Positions 33,105 to 42,020 are shown, numbered from the stretch's first letter. The stretch is DNA of 47,434 bases from Armatimonadota bacterium (GCA_029551395.1 JAKPFN010000094.1:1-47434), one strand, 5' to 3'. The notes: a model not told the origin generated them from the letters alone. Translations and numbers: made by a program.

Positions 33105-33470
33105 ATGCAGAGGAAATCTAGTAAACCAAGAGATAATTTCGAACTCCGCAGTTGGTACTTCATGCGAGTTTCTGGCGCGTTAATAGTGGTCCTTGCCATT
33201 ATCCATCTGATTTATGTGCATTATGTGCATGGTGTAGATGAGATAAGCGCCGGTTTCATTGCAGAAAGATGGTTGAACCCAACATGGCGGATATTCGATT
33301 TTGTCCTGCTTACGCTTGCGCTGCTGCATGGCGGCAATGGGATGCGTATACTGGTTGATGACTACATTCGCCCTAAAGGTTGGCGCACGTTTGCGCTTAC
33401 ATCGCTTTACATAGTAGTCTTCCTGCTTTTTGCAGTGGGTGGACTTGTAATGCTCACATACCAGGGCTGA
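33105..33470 (+). CDS. sdhD: Succinate dehydrogenase membrane anchor subunit
   Basis: A 121-residue second anchor with three helices. WYFMRVSGALIVVLAIIHL and LLHGGNGMRILVDDY match SdhD-type proteins, the latter being the conserved H-G-x-N-G-x-R segment with a haem-ligand His. It lies 12 bases after sdhC, with AGGAGG upstream. Sequence similarity between the two anchors suggests the usual paralogous pair. Confidence 0.9.
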   Translation: MQRKSSKPRDNFELRSWYFMRVSGALIVVLAIIHLIYVHYVHGVDEISAGFIAERWLNPTWRIFDFVLLTLALLHGGNGMRILVDDYIRPKGWRTFALTSLYIVVFLLFAVGGLVMLTYQG

Positions 33471-33491
33471 TGAGACTCCGAGGGAGATGAT

Positions 33492-35216
33492 ATGTATCAT
33501 AGACACGATGCGGTAATAGTTGGAGCAGGTGGCGCCGGGCTCCGAGCGGCTATTGAACTGTGTGGAAAGGCTGATGTCGCTGTTGTCAGTAAACTGTATC
33601 CGACCAGATCTCACACAGGTACGGCGCAGGGAGGCATTGGAGCTGCCCTTGGCAACAGAGAAGAGGATAGCGCAGAATGGCATGCCTTTGATACTGTCAA
33701 AGGAAGTGACTACCTTGGCGACCAGGACGCAATTGAGCTTATGTGCCAGGAGGCCATTGGGGCTGTTTACGACCTGGAGCACATGGGGCTGCCATTTTCA
33801 CGCACTGAAAAAGGTCTAATCGATCAACGCAGGTTTGGTGGTCATACTCGCAACTTCGGAGAAGCTCCTGTAATGCGGAGTTGCTATGCAGCCGATAGAA
33901 CAGGTCACATGATCCTCCAGACGCTCTACCAGCAGTGCATAAAGCATAATGTGCATTTCTATGATGAATTCCATGTGCTGGACTTGATTATAAACGATGG
34001 CGTCTGCTGTGGTGTGATTGCATACGAACTGGCTACCGGAGAACTGCATACTTTCCACGCCAAAACAGTATTGTTTGCCACCGGCGGCTGCGGGAAGATG
34101 TATAAGGTAACGTCCAACGCCCATGCTCTGACAGGAGATGGCATGGCTATACCTTACAGGCGTGGACTGCCGCTTGAGGACATGGAGTTTTTCCAGTTCC
34201 ATCCAACAGGCATCTATAAAATGGGCATTCTTATCACAGAAGGCGCTCGTGGTGAAGGCGGAATCCTCCTGAATGGCAAAGGAGAGCGCTTCATGGAGCG
34301 TTATGCGCCGACAATAAAGGATCTTGCCCCTCGAGATGTCATTTCCAGATCTATTTACCTTGAAGTCCGCGAAGGCAGAGGCGTCGAAGGTAAGGATTAT
34401 GTCCTTTTAGACCTTACTCACCTTGGCAGTGAGGTAATTGAGACTAAGCTGCCGGACATTACGGACTTTGTACGCACATATCTTGGTATAGACCCGGTCA
34501 AGACCCCGATACCTGTTCAGCCTACAGCTCACTATGCAATGGGTGGAGTCCCGACCGATGTTAATGGCCGCGTACTTGCGGATGAAAAAGGCAATGTGAT
34601 GCCGGGATTCTACGCCGCAGGAGAATGTGCGTGTGTATCGGTACATGGCGCTAACAGGCTGGGGACAAACTCACTGGTGGATATCCAGGTCTTTGGCAAG
34701 CTGTCTGGTAAGGATATGGCCCGGTTCTGTGCTGAGACTGATTATACCCCGCTTCCTGAGGATCCCGAAGGTAAGGTCAGAGAAGAAATCGAGCGGCTGA
34801 AGTTGAACACAGGCAATGAATCTGCTGCAAAGATTCGTACTGAGCTTCAAGCGGAAATGATGGACAATGCTTCCGTCTTCAGAACTGCGGATTCGCTTGG
34901 AACAATACGCCGAAAACTGGAAGAACTACAAGAGCGTTACAAGAGTGTCCGTGTGGATGACAAGAGCACAATCTATAACACTGAACTAATGGAAGCCTAT
35001 GAATTAGGGTTCCTGCTTGATTTGGCAGATTGTCTGGTAGTATCGGCAGAAGCCAGGACTGAAAGCCGAGGCGCGCATTGCCGGGAGGATTATCCCAAAC
35101 GAGATGATGTTAACTGGTTGAAGCATACATTTGCCTATCAGACTGATTCAGGCATCAAATTGGCTTACAAGCCGGTTACCATCACCAAATTCGAGCCGAA
35201 AGAGAGAAAGTATTAA
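33492..35216 (+). CDS. sdhA: Succinate dehydrogenase flavoprotein subunit
   Basis: A 574-residue FAD-linked catalytic subunit oxidising succinate to fumarate. The dinucleotide-binding start is DAVIVGAGGAGLRAAIEL, the SHTGTAQGG motif contains the His that binds FAD covalently, and FHPTGIYKMGILITEGARGE plus RDVISRSIYLEVREG carry the substrate-binding and proton-relay residues. The C-terminal domain is complete (RTESRGAHCREDYPKRDD). GAGGGAGA precedes the ATG. The sdhB gene follows after a 65-base gap containing a hairpin. Confidence 0.96.
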   Translation: MYHRHDAVIVGAGGAGLRAAIELCGKADVAVVSKLYPTRSHTGTAQGGIGAALGNREEDSAEWHAFDTVKGSDYLGDQDAIELMCQEAIGAVYDLEHMGLPFSRTEKGLIDQRRFGGHTRNFGEAPVMRSCYAADRTGHMILQTLYQQCIKHNVHFYDEFHVLDLIINDGVCCGVIAYELATGELHTFHAKTVLFATGGCGKMYKVTSNAHALTGDGMAIPYRRGLPLEDMEFFQFHPTGIYKMGILITEGARGEGGILLNGKGERFMERYAPTIKDLAPRDVISRSIYLEVREGRGVEGKDYVLLDLTHLGSEVIETKLPDITDFVRTYLGIDPVKTPIPVQPTAHYAMGGVPTDVNGRVLADEKGNVMPGFYAAGECACVSVHGANRLGTNSLVDIQVFGKLSGKDMARFCAETDYTPLPEDPEGKVREEIERLKLNTGNESAAKIRTELQAEMMDNASVFRTADSLGTIRRKLEELQERYKSVRVDDKSTIYNTELMEAYELGFLLDLADCLVVSAEARTESRGAHCREDYPKRDDVNWLKHTFAYQTDSGIKLAYKPVTITKFEPKERKY

Positions 35217-35224
35217 CGGGCCGC

Positions 35225-35243
35225 TGTCGGTTGATAACCGATA
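35225..35243 (+). promoter_or_regulatory. Hairpin between sdhA and sdhB
   Basis: TGTCGGTT (35225-35232), loop GAT, AACCGATA (35236-35243): 8 bp with one G-U pair inside the operon. It may set the relative levels of the two messages. Confidence 0.4.
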
Positions 35244-35281
35244 GAAGTGTCCCTATTGTTACTCATATAAAAGGTGCAGCT

Positions 35282-35980
35282 ATGCAAGTAACCCTTAGAA
35301 TAATGAGATTCGATCCTGAAAAGGATAAAAAGCCCGTAATGAAGAGTTATAAAGCAGAAGTGGAACCAACTGACCGCGTGCTTGATGCTCTGAATTACGT
35401 CAAGTGGTATGAAGATGGCACGTTAGCATATCGCAGGTCTTGCGCGCATGGAATTTGCGGCTCAGATGCCGTGATTATCAATGGCGTTAATCGTTTGGCC
35501 TGCAAAACGCTCATTCAGGATGTAGGAAAAACCATCACCATCGAGCCGCTGGCTGGTTTTAAGGTGCTGAAGGACCTGATTGTGGACTTCGAGCCGTTCT
35601 TCGAACAGTATCGTTCGGTCCTGCCATATCTGATCAACAACGATCCAAAACCTATTAAAGAGCGGCTCCAAAGTCCTGAAGACAGAGAGAAGTTCGACGA
35701 CACTACAAAGTGTATTCTCTGCGCTTCATGCACAACGTCGTGTCCAATCTACTGGGCTAATCCGGACTATGTCGGCCCTTCAGCTATAGTAAACGCCCAT
35801 CGGTTCATCTTCGACAGCCGTGATCAGGCCGCTGCAGAACGTTTGGATATTCTCAATACCAGGTCAGGCGTCTGGCGATGCAGAACGATCTTCAATTGTA
35901 CAGAAGCCTGCCCGAGAGAGATAGAAGTGACCCGAGCAATCGAGGATGTTAAACGGGCAATACTCTACGGTGAGTCTTAG
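35282..35980 (+). CDS. sdhB: Succinate dehydrogenase iron-sulfur subunit
   Basis: A 232-residue subunit with three iron-sulfur clusters that carries electrons from FAD to quinone. The 2Fe-2S region reads CAHGICGSD with a later LAC, so one usual Cys ligand is Asp, a known variant. The other clusters are bound by CILCASCTTSCP and CRTIFNCTEACP. ATG at 35282 is chosen because AAAGGTG lies 5 bases upstream and the N-terminus then fits the family. It closes the fumarase-SDH operon and is followed by a strong hairpin. Confidence 0.95.
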   Translation: MQVTLRIMRFDPEKDKKPVMKSYKAEVEPTDRVLDALNYVKWYEDGTLAYRRSCAHGICGSDAVIINGVNRLACKTLIQDVGKTITIEPLAGFKVLKDLIVDFEPFFEQYRSVLPYLINNDPKPIKERLQSPEDREKFDDTTKCILCASCTTSCPIYWANPDYVGPSAIVNAHRFIFDSRDQAAAERLDILNTRSGVWRCRTIFNCTEACPREIEVTRAIEDVKRAILYGES

Positions 35981-36000
35981 TTTAACATTCTGGTAAGTAT

Positions 36001-36051
36001 AATATCGAGTGTTTGAGGCGGCTGTGGAGTTCACTTCAAACACTCGATATT
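36001..36051. terminator. 16-bp perfect hairpin ending the TCA operon
   Basis: AATATCGAGTGTTTGA (36001-36016) and its exact complement (36036-36051) flank a 19-base loop, 20 bases after the sdhB stop. The following bases are T-rich (TTCATTCTTATTT) but not a clean U-tract. Confidence 0.7.
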
Positions 36052-36138
36052 CATTCTTATTTGGGATGAACACTCATTCTGTTAGTTTGAGACCTCCGAT
36101 TGTGGAATTCATACTTGGCAGGAGGTAGGCATCTACTA

Positions 36139-36897
36139 TTGCTTATCGTTCGTAATCTGACAAAATACTATAGAACCGTCCAGGCTCTGGATAATGTTAG
36201 TTTTTCGGTAGCTGATGGAGAAATAGTCGGTCTTCTGGGGCCTAACGGCGCTGGTAAAACAACCACACTACGTGCTATAACTGGCATCATCAAATTGACT
36301 GAGGGCGAAGTAGAAATAGATGGGTTTAGCCTTGCTAAAGATGAGCAAGAGGTCAAACGCAGGTTGGCTTATGTCCCGGAAGTTCCAAATCCTTTCGAAA
36401 TGCTCACTGTAATAGAGCATATACGCTTCATCGCTATGGCTTACAATACGATGAGCGGTTTTGATGAGCGTTCTGAAAGACTGCTGCATAGGTTTGATCT
36501 ATATGAACGCAGAAACGACCTCGTGCTTACTTTGTCCAAGGGCATGAAGCAGAAGCTAGCAATCATCTGTGCGTTCATTCATGATGCCAGAACCATCCTA
36601 TTTGATGAACCTCTGATCGGTATTGATCCCAAAGGTGCTCGTGAACTGAAAGATATGATCATCGAAGCCAAAGAAAACGGCTGCTCAGTGCTTATAAGCA
36701 CCCACATGCTGGATACTGCGGAGCGGTTATGCGACCGTATTATCATTCTAAGAAGTGGTCAGAAAATAGCGGAAGGTACATTGGCAGAATTGCAGGAGCG
36801 AGCGCGTTTAACACAGGATGCAACGCTTGAAGATATGTTCCTGACTCTAACGGCGGAGGGTTCAGCCAGTGAAAGTACTGGTCTACCTGGCTTATAG
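36139..36897 (+). CDS. ABC exporter ATP-binding protein
   Basis: A 252-residue ABC ATPase (ABC-2/CcmA-like). Walker A is GPNGAGKTT, the Q-loop region precedes PEVPNPFEMLT, the signature is LSKGMKQKL, Walker B is TILFDEPLIGID and the H-loop is STHML. The TTG at 36139 is the best start after AGGAGGT (36120-36126), with a 12-base gap; no ATG is near. The permease gene starts 29 bases before its stop, so the two form one transporter. Substrate unknown. The short C-terminal tail resembles exporters rather than importers. Confidence 0.88.
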   Translation: MLIVRNLTKYYRTVQALDNVSFSVADGEIVGLLGPNGAGKTTTLRAITGIIKLTEGEVEIDGFSLAKDEQEVKRRLAYVPEVPNPFEMLTVIEHIRFIAMAYNTMSGFDERSERLLHRFDLYERRNDLVLTLSKGMKQKLAIICAFIHDARTILFDEPLIGIDPKGARELKDMIIEAKENGCSVLISTHMLDTAERLCDRIIILRSGQKIAEGTLAELQERARLTQDATLEDMFLTLTAEGSASESTGLPGL

Positions 36898-38521
36898 GCA
36901 ATCAATCAATACTATTAAATACATTACCAGATCACCAAAGCGTTTGATTCCGGCAATTCTTTTTGCTGGTATAATTCTCAACGCGGTTATTACACACTTA
37001 TTCCTTTTGCCAAATGAACGATTATCAAAAACGCCTGAAGAAGTAATTTCTATACCACCGGATATTATGTGGACTGCAGCCTTTTTAATCCTGTCTCTTC
37101 TGGTGGTTTGGGCGATACGCTCAGCTTTTGCTGAAGGTCTTTTGGTTTTTTCTGCATCGTATGTGGACTTCCTTTTCCCAAGTTGCGTACCGCGCCGTAG
37201 TATTCTTCTAATGAAGCTTCTGGGTGATTACGCGAAGGTATTTTTTATCATTGGCGTGGCTACCTACTTGATGATACCGATGATGATTCGGCCGCTTGTT
37301 TTTATACCAAACAATATGCTTTGGTATATATGGATTCCAGTCTCATTGTTGCTTATCACAGCAACAAATGTCAGCCATACATTGAATCTGATAGCATCAA
37401 CCGGTATCCAACGGTTCGCAGTCGCAAACCAAGTTGTAAAAACTGTTATCCTACTTGTTTTGGCAACTATTCTGACTTTTGCCGGATATTACTACCTGCG
37501 TACTGGCGATTTGGGTGCCAGTTTAATTTCTGCAATGCAATCTGCACCAGTAAAAATCATCCTCATACCGATAACCTGGACAACTGATTTGATGATGGCT
37601 GCTGTTAACAATGAATTTGCGCCTTGGATGAAATTACAGTTGTTCTGGTTGCTCTTGCTTTCTGTAGGTACAACCGTAATCCTGTTCCTTCGCCGTGAAA
37701 ATTTCTACGAGCCATCTCTTTTGAAAAGCGAACGTATGGCTAGAGTCAAAGCGGCAAAAGCAGCAGGCGATATCGGTGCGATACGCATCGAGATGATGAG
37801 AGGCAAGACCAAACAGTCTGCAAGCAGGTCTCCTCTACCGCCGTTTGGCAGAGGCGCGACTGCTATTTTATGGAAGATGCTCGTTATTAAGCTTCGGGTA
37901 GGCGGATGGCGTATTATATTGCCATTTGTGCTCATTGCAGCCGCGTCTGTTGCAGCAGAAAAGTTTATTAAGATTCCTGAAATCTTATGGTATGCGCCAT
38001 TTGTCATTCCTTATTTTGTTTGGGTTTATCTGAACTCAACACCTCAACTTATGCGTGGAGAATTGATGCAAATAGAGATCATCAAGTGCATACCTGACAA
38101 AGGCTTACGCATTGTGTTGATGATCGTGTTGAACCAGTGGATAAATATTGCATTTCTGGTTATCGGTACGGCTGTTTGTATGGCGATTCTTATGCCCAGT
38201 ATAAACTATAGGCTGCTTTGGATTCTATCTCTGGCATGTATTACTTGCAGCCTGCCGAGTATCGCTGTTGGGAGTATCTTTGGCATATTATATCCCGGTA
38301 CTAAAGATAAATCCGACAGACTGATGGCAACATATCTGACTCTTCCAGCAATTTGGATTCCAATAATCCCTACGCTGATAATTACAGGATTGGCTACTGT
38401 AATTGGTATTAGCATTTTTTGGACTGCATTCTGGCTTGTTATTACCAATATTGCTTTGACATGGACTGCACTGGTGATTGCTGGAATAGTGTTCCGAAAT
38501 ACTGATCCTCAGGAAGGTTGA
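36869..38521 (+). CDS. ABC exporter membrane subunit
   Basis: A 550-residue membrane protein with about a dozen hydrophobic helices in two halves joined by a basic loop (about residues 275-325, rich in Lys and Arg, SERMARVKAAKAAG). It resembles the putative ABC-exporter permease group found beside such ATPases in Gram-positive and related bacteria. The start is GTG with GGAGG upstream, and it overlaps the ATPase gene. No periplasmic adaptor is adjacent. Substrate and direction are inferred only from the family. Confidence 0.75.
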   Translation: MKVLVYLAYRQSINTIKYITRSPKRLIPAILFAGIILNAVITHLFLLPNERLSKTPEEVISIPPDIMWTAAFLILSLLVVWAIRSAFAEGLLVFSASYVDFLFPSCVPRRSILLMKLLGDYAKVFFIIGVATYLMIPMMIRPLVFIPNNMLWYIWIPVSLLLITATNVSHTLNLIASTGIQRFAVANQVVKTVILLVLATILTFAGYYYLRTGDLGASLISAMQSAPVKIILIPITWTTDLMMAAVNNEFAPWMKLQLFWLLLLSVGTTVILFLRRENFYEPSLLKSERMARVKAAKAAGDIGAIRIEMMRGKTKQSASRSPLPPFGRGATAILWKMLVIKLRVGGWRIILPFVLIAAASVAAEKFIKIPEILWYAPFVIPYFVWVYLNSTPQLMRGELMQIEIIKCIPDKGLRIVLMIVLNQWINIAFLVIGTAVCMAILMPSINYRLLWILSLACITCSLPSIAVGSIFGILYPGTKDKSDRLMATYLTLPAIWIPIIPTLIITGLATVIGISIFWTAFWLVITNIALTWTALVIAGIVFRNTDPQEG

Positions 38522-38611
38522 CCCTACTTTTGTAATTTACGATTGATCCTGACTGCTGAACTGGAACTCTCCTGCCGACAATCAAGTAATGGTTTGACAG
38601 GAGGGTATAGA

Positions 38612-39220
38612 TTGATCAGGATTCTTGTTGTAATTGCTTTAATAACAATACTAAGCGTCACTGCCTTTGGACAGAACGAGAACAGCGCCTGGACATCCGG
38701 CCTGACATCGGTTTTTGTTCATGTGTCAGGCAATACGTTTAGCTGGACAGTCACCAACAACACAGGTCAACTTGACGCTAATCCGCTTTGGGATGTCATA
38801 ATCTGGTCTGTGCAGCCAATTGGTATCCCGGATCCCATACGGACAGAAGCACCGGCAGGTTGGCATTGGAAGTCTAAGGGCCACAGCAATTTCGAAATCA
38901 AACAAGCAAACCAGAAGTATAAATCAAACCCTGCGATTGCTCCAGGCGAGTCTATGTTATTCATTATGGAGTTCGATCCTGACAACATTCCTGATCCCCA
39001 ATCTATCAGCTTCATCACGCATGTAGGTGCAGTTAAACCTACTCCAGTTGAATCTGGTGGTGTAAAAACCTGGACACCGATGGTTGTGGATGGTCAGCCA
39101 AGCTGGTTTGATAAATCGACAGTAGAACATTCGGAAACTCCTGAGCCATCGGCAATTCTTCCGGTATTGCTCCTTTGCTCAGCCTTTGCTAGCTTGATAA
39201 AGCTGAAAACCAGGGACTGA
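38612..39220 (+). CDS. PEP-CTERM sorting-domain protein, second
   Basis: A 202-residue exported protein. A signal peptide (residues 1-19, ending TAFG) starts from the TTG at 38612, which is supported by AGGAGGGT. The middle is beta-rich with aromatic strands (FSWTVTNNTGQLDANPLWDVIIWS, quoted here only as segment 45-68 in part), and the C-terminus reads PEPSAILPVLLLCSAFASL followed by KLKTRD, a PEP-CTERM signal with a Lys/Arg-rich end. It would be sorted by the same unseen exosortase as the protein at 18104. It is separate from the ABC exporter, but the two could be coupled in function. Confidence 0.85.
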   Translation: MIRILVVIALITILSVTAFGQNENSAWTSGLTSVFVHVSGNTFSWTVTNNTGQLDANPLWDVIIWSVQPIGIPDPIRTEAPAGWHWKSKGHSNFEIKQANQKYKSNPAIAPGESMLFIMEFDPDNIPDPQSISFITHVGAVKPTPVESGGVKTWTPMVVDGQPSWFDKSTVEHSETPEPSAILPVLLLCSAFASLIKLKTRD

Positions 39221-39254
39221 CAGGCAATTCAAGCTTAAATCTAACATCTCATCC

Positions 39255-39294
39255 TCGACATTTTTAGCATCCGGGAATATAATATTCCGGATGC
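39255..39294 (+). promoter_or_regulatory. Ribokinase promoter overlapped by a 28-bp palindrome
   Basis: TCGACA (39255-39260), 17 bases, TATAAT (39278-39283). GCATCCGG (39267-39274) and CCGGATGC (39287-39294) flank a nearly symmetric AATAT-A-ATATT core, so the -10 lies at the centre of an inverted repeat with a single bulged base. A repressor bound here would block the promoter. Confidence 0.7.
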
Positions 39295-39345
39295 ACGCGC
39301 ATTCAATTATACCGATTGCATATGATAACCGGAGTTAAAGCTGTT

Positions 39346-40278
39346 ATGAGTCCCAAGATAGTTGTAGTTGGTTCAATCAATATGGATCTGGTCGTCAGGT
39401 CACCTCGAACACCCAAGCCAGGTGAAAACCTCTTTGGAAGCGATTTTCAATTGGTTCCTGGCGGTAAAGGTGCTAATCAGGCTGTAACTGCAGCTAAACT
39501 TGGTGCTGAGTCAATAATGATAGCCAGAGTCGGAAACGATGTATTCGGCGATACTCTGCTCAGCGGCTTGCGCGAGTGTGGTGTTGTAACCGATTGCATT
39601 GCCAAGTCTGATGGTGTTTCCACAGGTGTAGCGCTGATTGTCGTCAATGATGAAGGGGAGAACTGCATAATCGTAGTGAGCGGTGCAAACGGAGCCCTTT
39701 CTCCGGCAGATGTTGATACGTTCGACAATGTCATCGGAAGCGCCGATGCTGTTCTTCTCCAGTTCGAGATACCTATGGAAACAGTGGCGCATACCATTGA
39801 GGTTGCTAACCGACATAACGTGCCAGTTGTTCTCGATGCAGGACCTGCCCGAGAGTGTTCTCCTGAACTGATCTCCAAGGTGACTATCATCTCTCCAAAC
39901 GAATCCGAGACAAAAGCGCTGACGGGTATTGAAGTAGTCGATTTAGACGCTGCCAAATGCGCAGCAAGATGGCTTTTAGACACAGGCGCGAAAATCGCCG
40001 TTTTGAAGTTAGGTTCTAAGGGCGCTCTTCTGGCATACGGAGACACCATAAAGCACATAGAGGGAATCAAAGTGCCTGTAGTTGACACCACCGCTGCCGG
40101 AGATGTTTTCAGTGCGGCGCTTACATTAGCTTTTGCCCGTGGAGAATCCTTGGAAGACGCAGTTACCTATGCCAACTATGCAGGTGCTTTGGCTGTCACA
40201 AGGTTCGGCGCGCAGACATCGACTCCGACAGCAGACGAGCTTGATAAATTCATCCAAAGCATCAAAAACCAACGTTAA
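39346..40278 (+). CDS. rbsK: Ribokinase (PfkB family)
   Basis: A 310-residue sugar kinase that phosphorylates ribose to ribose 5-phosphate. Family motifs are VVVGSINMDLVVRSPR, PGGKGANQAVTAAKLG with the substrate-binding Gly-Gly pair, and the C-terminal DTTAAGDVFSAALTLA, which carries the catalytic Asp and anion hole. ATG at 39346 gives the usual N-terminus; GGAG lies 11 bases upstream. It stands alone without ribose transport genes. Its palindromic promoter suggests control by a sugar-responsive regulator. Confidence 0.92.
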   Translation: MSPKIVVVGSINMDLVVRSPRTPKPGENLFGSDFQLVPGGKGANQAVTAAKLGAESIMIARVGNDVFGDTLLSGLRECGVVTDCIAKSDGVSTGVALIVVNDEGENCIIVVSGANGALSPADVDTFDNVIGSADAVLLQFEIPMETVAHTIEVANRHNVPVVLDAGPARECSPELISKVTIISPNESETKALTGIEVVDLDAAKCAARWLLDTGAKIAVLKLGSKGALLAYGDTIKHIEGIKVPVVDTTAAGDVFSAALTLAFARGESLEDAVTYANYAGALAVTRFGAQTSTPTADELDKFIQSIKNQR

Positions 40279-40352
40279 GTATGTATTGTAAAATATAAAC
40301 GAGCTTGTTCTTTCCTCGTTACTAATCACTCATCACTCGAAACTCGTTTCTA

Positions 40353-40381
40353 TTGCATGTCCTGTTGTGTCGTGATATACT
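40353..40381 (+). promoter_or_regulatory. Promoter of the DUF488/RecQ operon
   Basis: TTGCAT (40353-40358), 17 bases, TATACT (40376-40381) preceded by TGA, an extended -10. It gives the four-gene operon its own start. Confidence 0.75.
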
Positions 40382-40418
40382 GCTGTTGCGTCAAAAATTG
40401 CAGCAGGCAGGCACACAA

Positions 40419-40892
40419 TTGGCAATCATTTACACAATCGGTCACAGCAACACTGCGGTAGCTGAGCTTATAAGCCTTTTGAAGGCGCATGGTATCGTGC
40501 TGGTTGTCGACGTCCGTAGCGACCCCTACAGTAAGTATGCTTCCCAGTTCAACAAGCGTGAGATAGAGGCCGAATTGCGCCGGTCAGGCTTTGAATATCT
40601 TTATCTGGGAGACAAGCTGGGCGGTAAACCGAAAAGTCCTGGCTTTTATACTCCAAGTGGTGCTCCTGATTACGAAAAGATGGCCCAGTCTGATGTATTC
40701 CGTGCAACGCTGGACGATGTAGTACGGATGGCAGCAGAAAAACCTTTGGCTCTTATGTGTTCTGAGGCTGACCCAAAAGCATGCCACCGTGACCGGCTGT
40801 TGGCATGGGTGCTGCGCGGCCAGGGGCATGACGTCCGGCATATCCTTCACGATGGTTCCATTCTAATAGAAGAACAGGGGACTTTGCTATGA
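40419..40892 (+). CDS. DUF488-family protein, first copy
   Basis: A 157-residue protein of DUF488, whose fold is related to rhodanese/phosphatase domains. The family motifs are all present: YTIGHSNTAV, VVDVRSDPYSKYASQFN, YLYLGDKLGG, and the C-terminal LMCSEADPKACHRDRLLAWV with the conserved Cys, Glu and CHR. The TTG at 40419 gives the normal start; a purine-rich site precedes it. Its stop overlaps the next gene by 4 bases. The family is predicted to act on nucleotides or nucleic acid ends. No reaction is established for this gene. Confidence 0.88.
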   Translation: MAIIYTIGHSNTAVAELISLLKAHGIVLVVDVRSDPYSKYASQFNKREIEAELRRSGFEYLYLGDKLGGKPKSPGFYTPSGAPDYEKMAQSDVFRATLDDVVRMAAEKPLALMCSEADPKACHRDRLLAWVLRGQGHDVRHILHDGSILIEEQGTLL

Positions 40893-41326
40893 CTATTTTT
40901 ACCATCGGTTCGAGTGGAAAAGGGTTGAGGAAGTTTGCAGAACTGCTGCTAGATGCCAATGTGGACTGCGTTATCGACATCCGGCTGCATAATACATCTC
41001 AGTTAGCAGGTTACGCTAAACAGGATGACTTGGAATTCGTCCTTGAGCTACTGAAAATCGCCTATGAACATCATATTGAGCTTGCTCCTGATTTAGAACT
41101 GTTCGAAGCGTATCGAAAGAGCAAAAATTGGGATAATTACGCCGCCGGATATAACGAACTGATAATCAAAAGAGATATGCTCTCGGTTGGAAAAGGGATT
41201 CTATCGCGTTACAAGCGTCCATGCCTGCTTTGCTCGGAAGACGCCCCTTCCAGGTGCCACCGTATTTTGTTGGCTGAGTACTTAGCTAAAAACATCCCTG
41301 GCTTGGAGGTAAAGCATCTCAGATGA
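40889..41326 (+). CDS. DUF488-family protein, second and divergent copy
   Basis: A 145-residue DUF488 protein of a different subfamily from its neighbour. Motifs are FTIGSSGKGL, VIDIRLHNTSQLAGYAKQDD (Asp-Ile-Arg in place of Asp-Val-Arg), LAPDLELFEAYRKSKNWDNY and LLCSEDAPSRCHRILLAEYL. It starts in an ATGA junction with the first copy and ends in a 4-base overlap with the dual-OB-like gene. Two different DUF488 subunits side by side suggest a heteromeric enzyme or two successive steps. Confidence 0.88.
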   Translation: MTIFTIGSSGKGLRKFAELLLDANVDCVIDIRLHNTSQLAGYAKQDDLEFVLELLKIAYEHHIELAPDLELFEAYRKSKNWDNYAAGYNELIIKRDMLSVGKGILSRYKRPCLLCSEDAPSRCHRILLAEYLAKNIPGLEVKHLR

Positions 41327-42006
41327 AAGACGATGTCGTCCTGCTGGCTGTAACCAAGATGCTCTCGGGGTTCTGCATTGGCGGGATATCGCTTTCGACC
41401 GGGAAATGGGTTCGCCCGGTTAAAGAACATGGAACGATTCTGCTTGGGGACATTCGCTACCAGGACGGCACTGTTATGAGACCGTTTGATGTAGTCAGGT
41501 TCGAGCTTACCAGCCACAGGCCAAAACCTCCTCATATTGAGGATTGGGTATGTGACTTTATAAAAGCCCGTCCTGAGCTTGTAGGCAGGCTGGAAGATGA
41601 AAAACGCTGGAGATTCTTGAAACGCTTCGCAGTCTCGGGCGGTGAAAGGGCAATTCTCTCCGGCAATCTATCTTTAATCCTTTGTTCTCCCACTCCAACT
41701 GCTGCCAGCTTTTTCCTTGACAATTATTCAGGTAAATACGATGCTCGTGTTTATGTGCGCGGGATCGAGAGCAAAAGAGGGATTCCTGTAACAGACCTCA
41801 AGTGGAGAGCGCTAGGACGAATGCTCCTGACAACAGAGAATCCATTAAAGCTGTCTGCTGCAAAACTGCGGGCTGTTGTGGGAATTCGGCAAATCTACCT
41901 TGCACTTGGACTGAGCAGGCTTCACGAAGGCCGTCATTGGCCGCTCGTAGTAGGAGTGCATACCTTTCCTGATTATGAATCGGAGATAGACTACTCGCAG
42001 CCTTAA
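41323..42006 (+). CDS. Dual-OB-fold-like protein
   Basis: A 227-residue protein. It begins VVLLAVTKMLSGFCIGGISLSTGKWVRPV, matching the start of proteins annotated as dual-OB-domain (C-I-x-G-I-x-x-x-T-G-x-W-I-R-P), then RPFDVVRFELTSHRPKPPHIEDW. The C-terminal half (DLKWRALGRMLL) may form the second domain. OB folds bind nucleic acid or small ligands. Its start overlaps the preceding stop, and the helicase follows 14 bases later, so a role in nucleic-acid recognition for the operon is likely. I assign the family from memory of the pattern, with moderate certainty. Confidence 0.65.
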   Translation: MKDDVVLLAVTKMLSGFCIGGISLSTGKWVRPVKEHGTILLGDIRYQDGTVMRPFDVVRFELTSHRPKPPHIEDWVCDFIKARPELVGRLEDEKRWRFLKRFAVSGGERAILSGNLSLILCSPTPTAASFFLDNYSGKYDARVYVRGIESKRGIPVTDLKWRALGRMLLTTENPLKLSAAKLRAVVGIRQIYLALGLSRLHEGRHWPLVVGVHTFPDYESEIDYSQP

Positions 42007-42020
42007 CTAAACAAGATTAA

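Noticed and set aside
36087-36115. Promoter TTGAGA-17-CATACT for the ABC exporter
   Set aside because: The predicted start would fall inside the AGGAGGT ribosome site, leaving almost no leader, and the -10 is weak.
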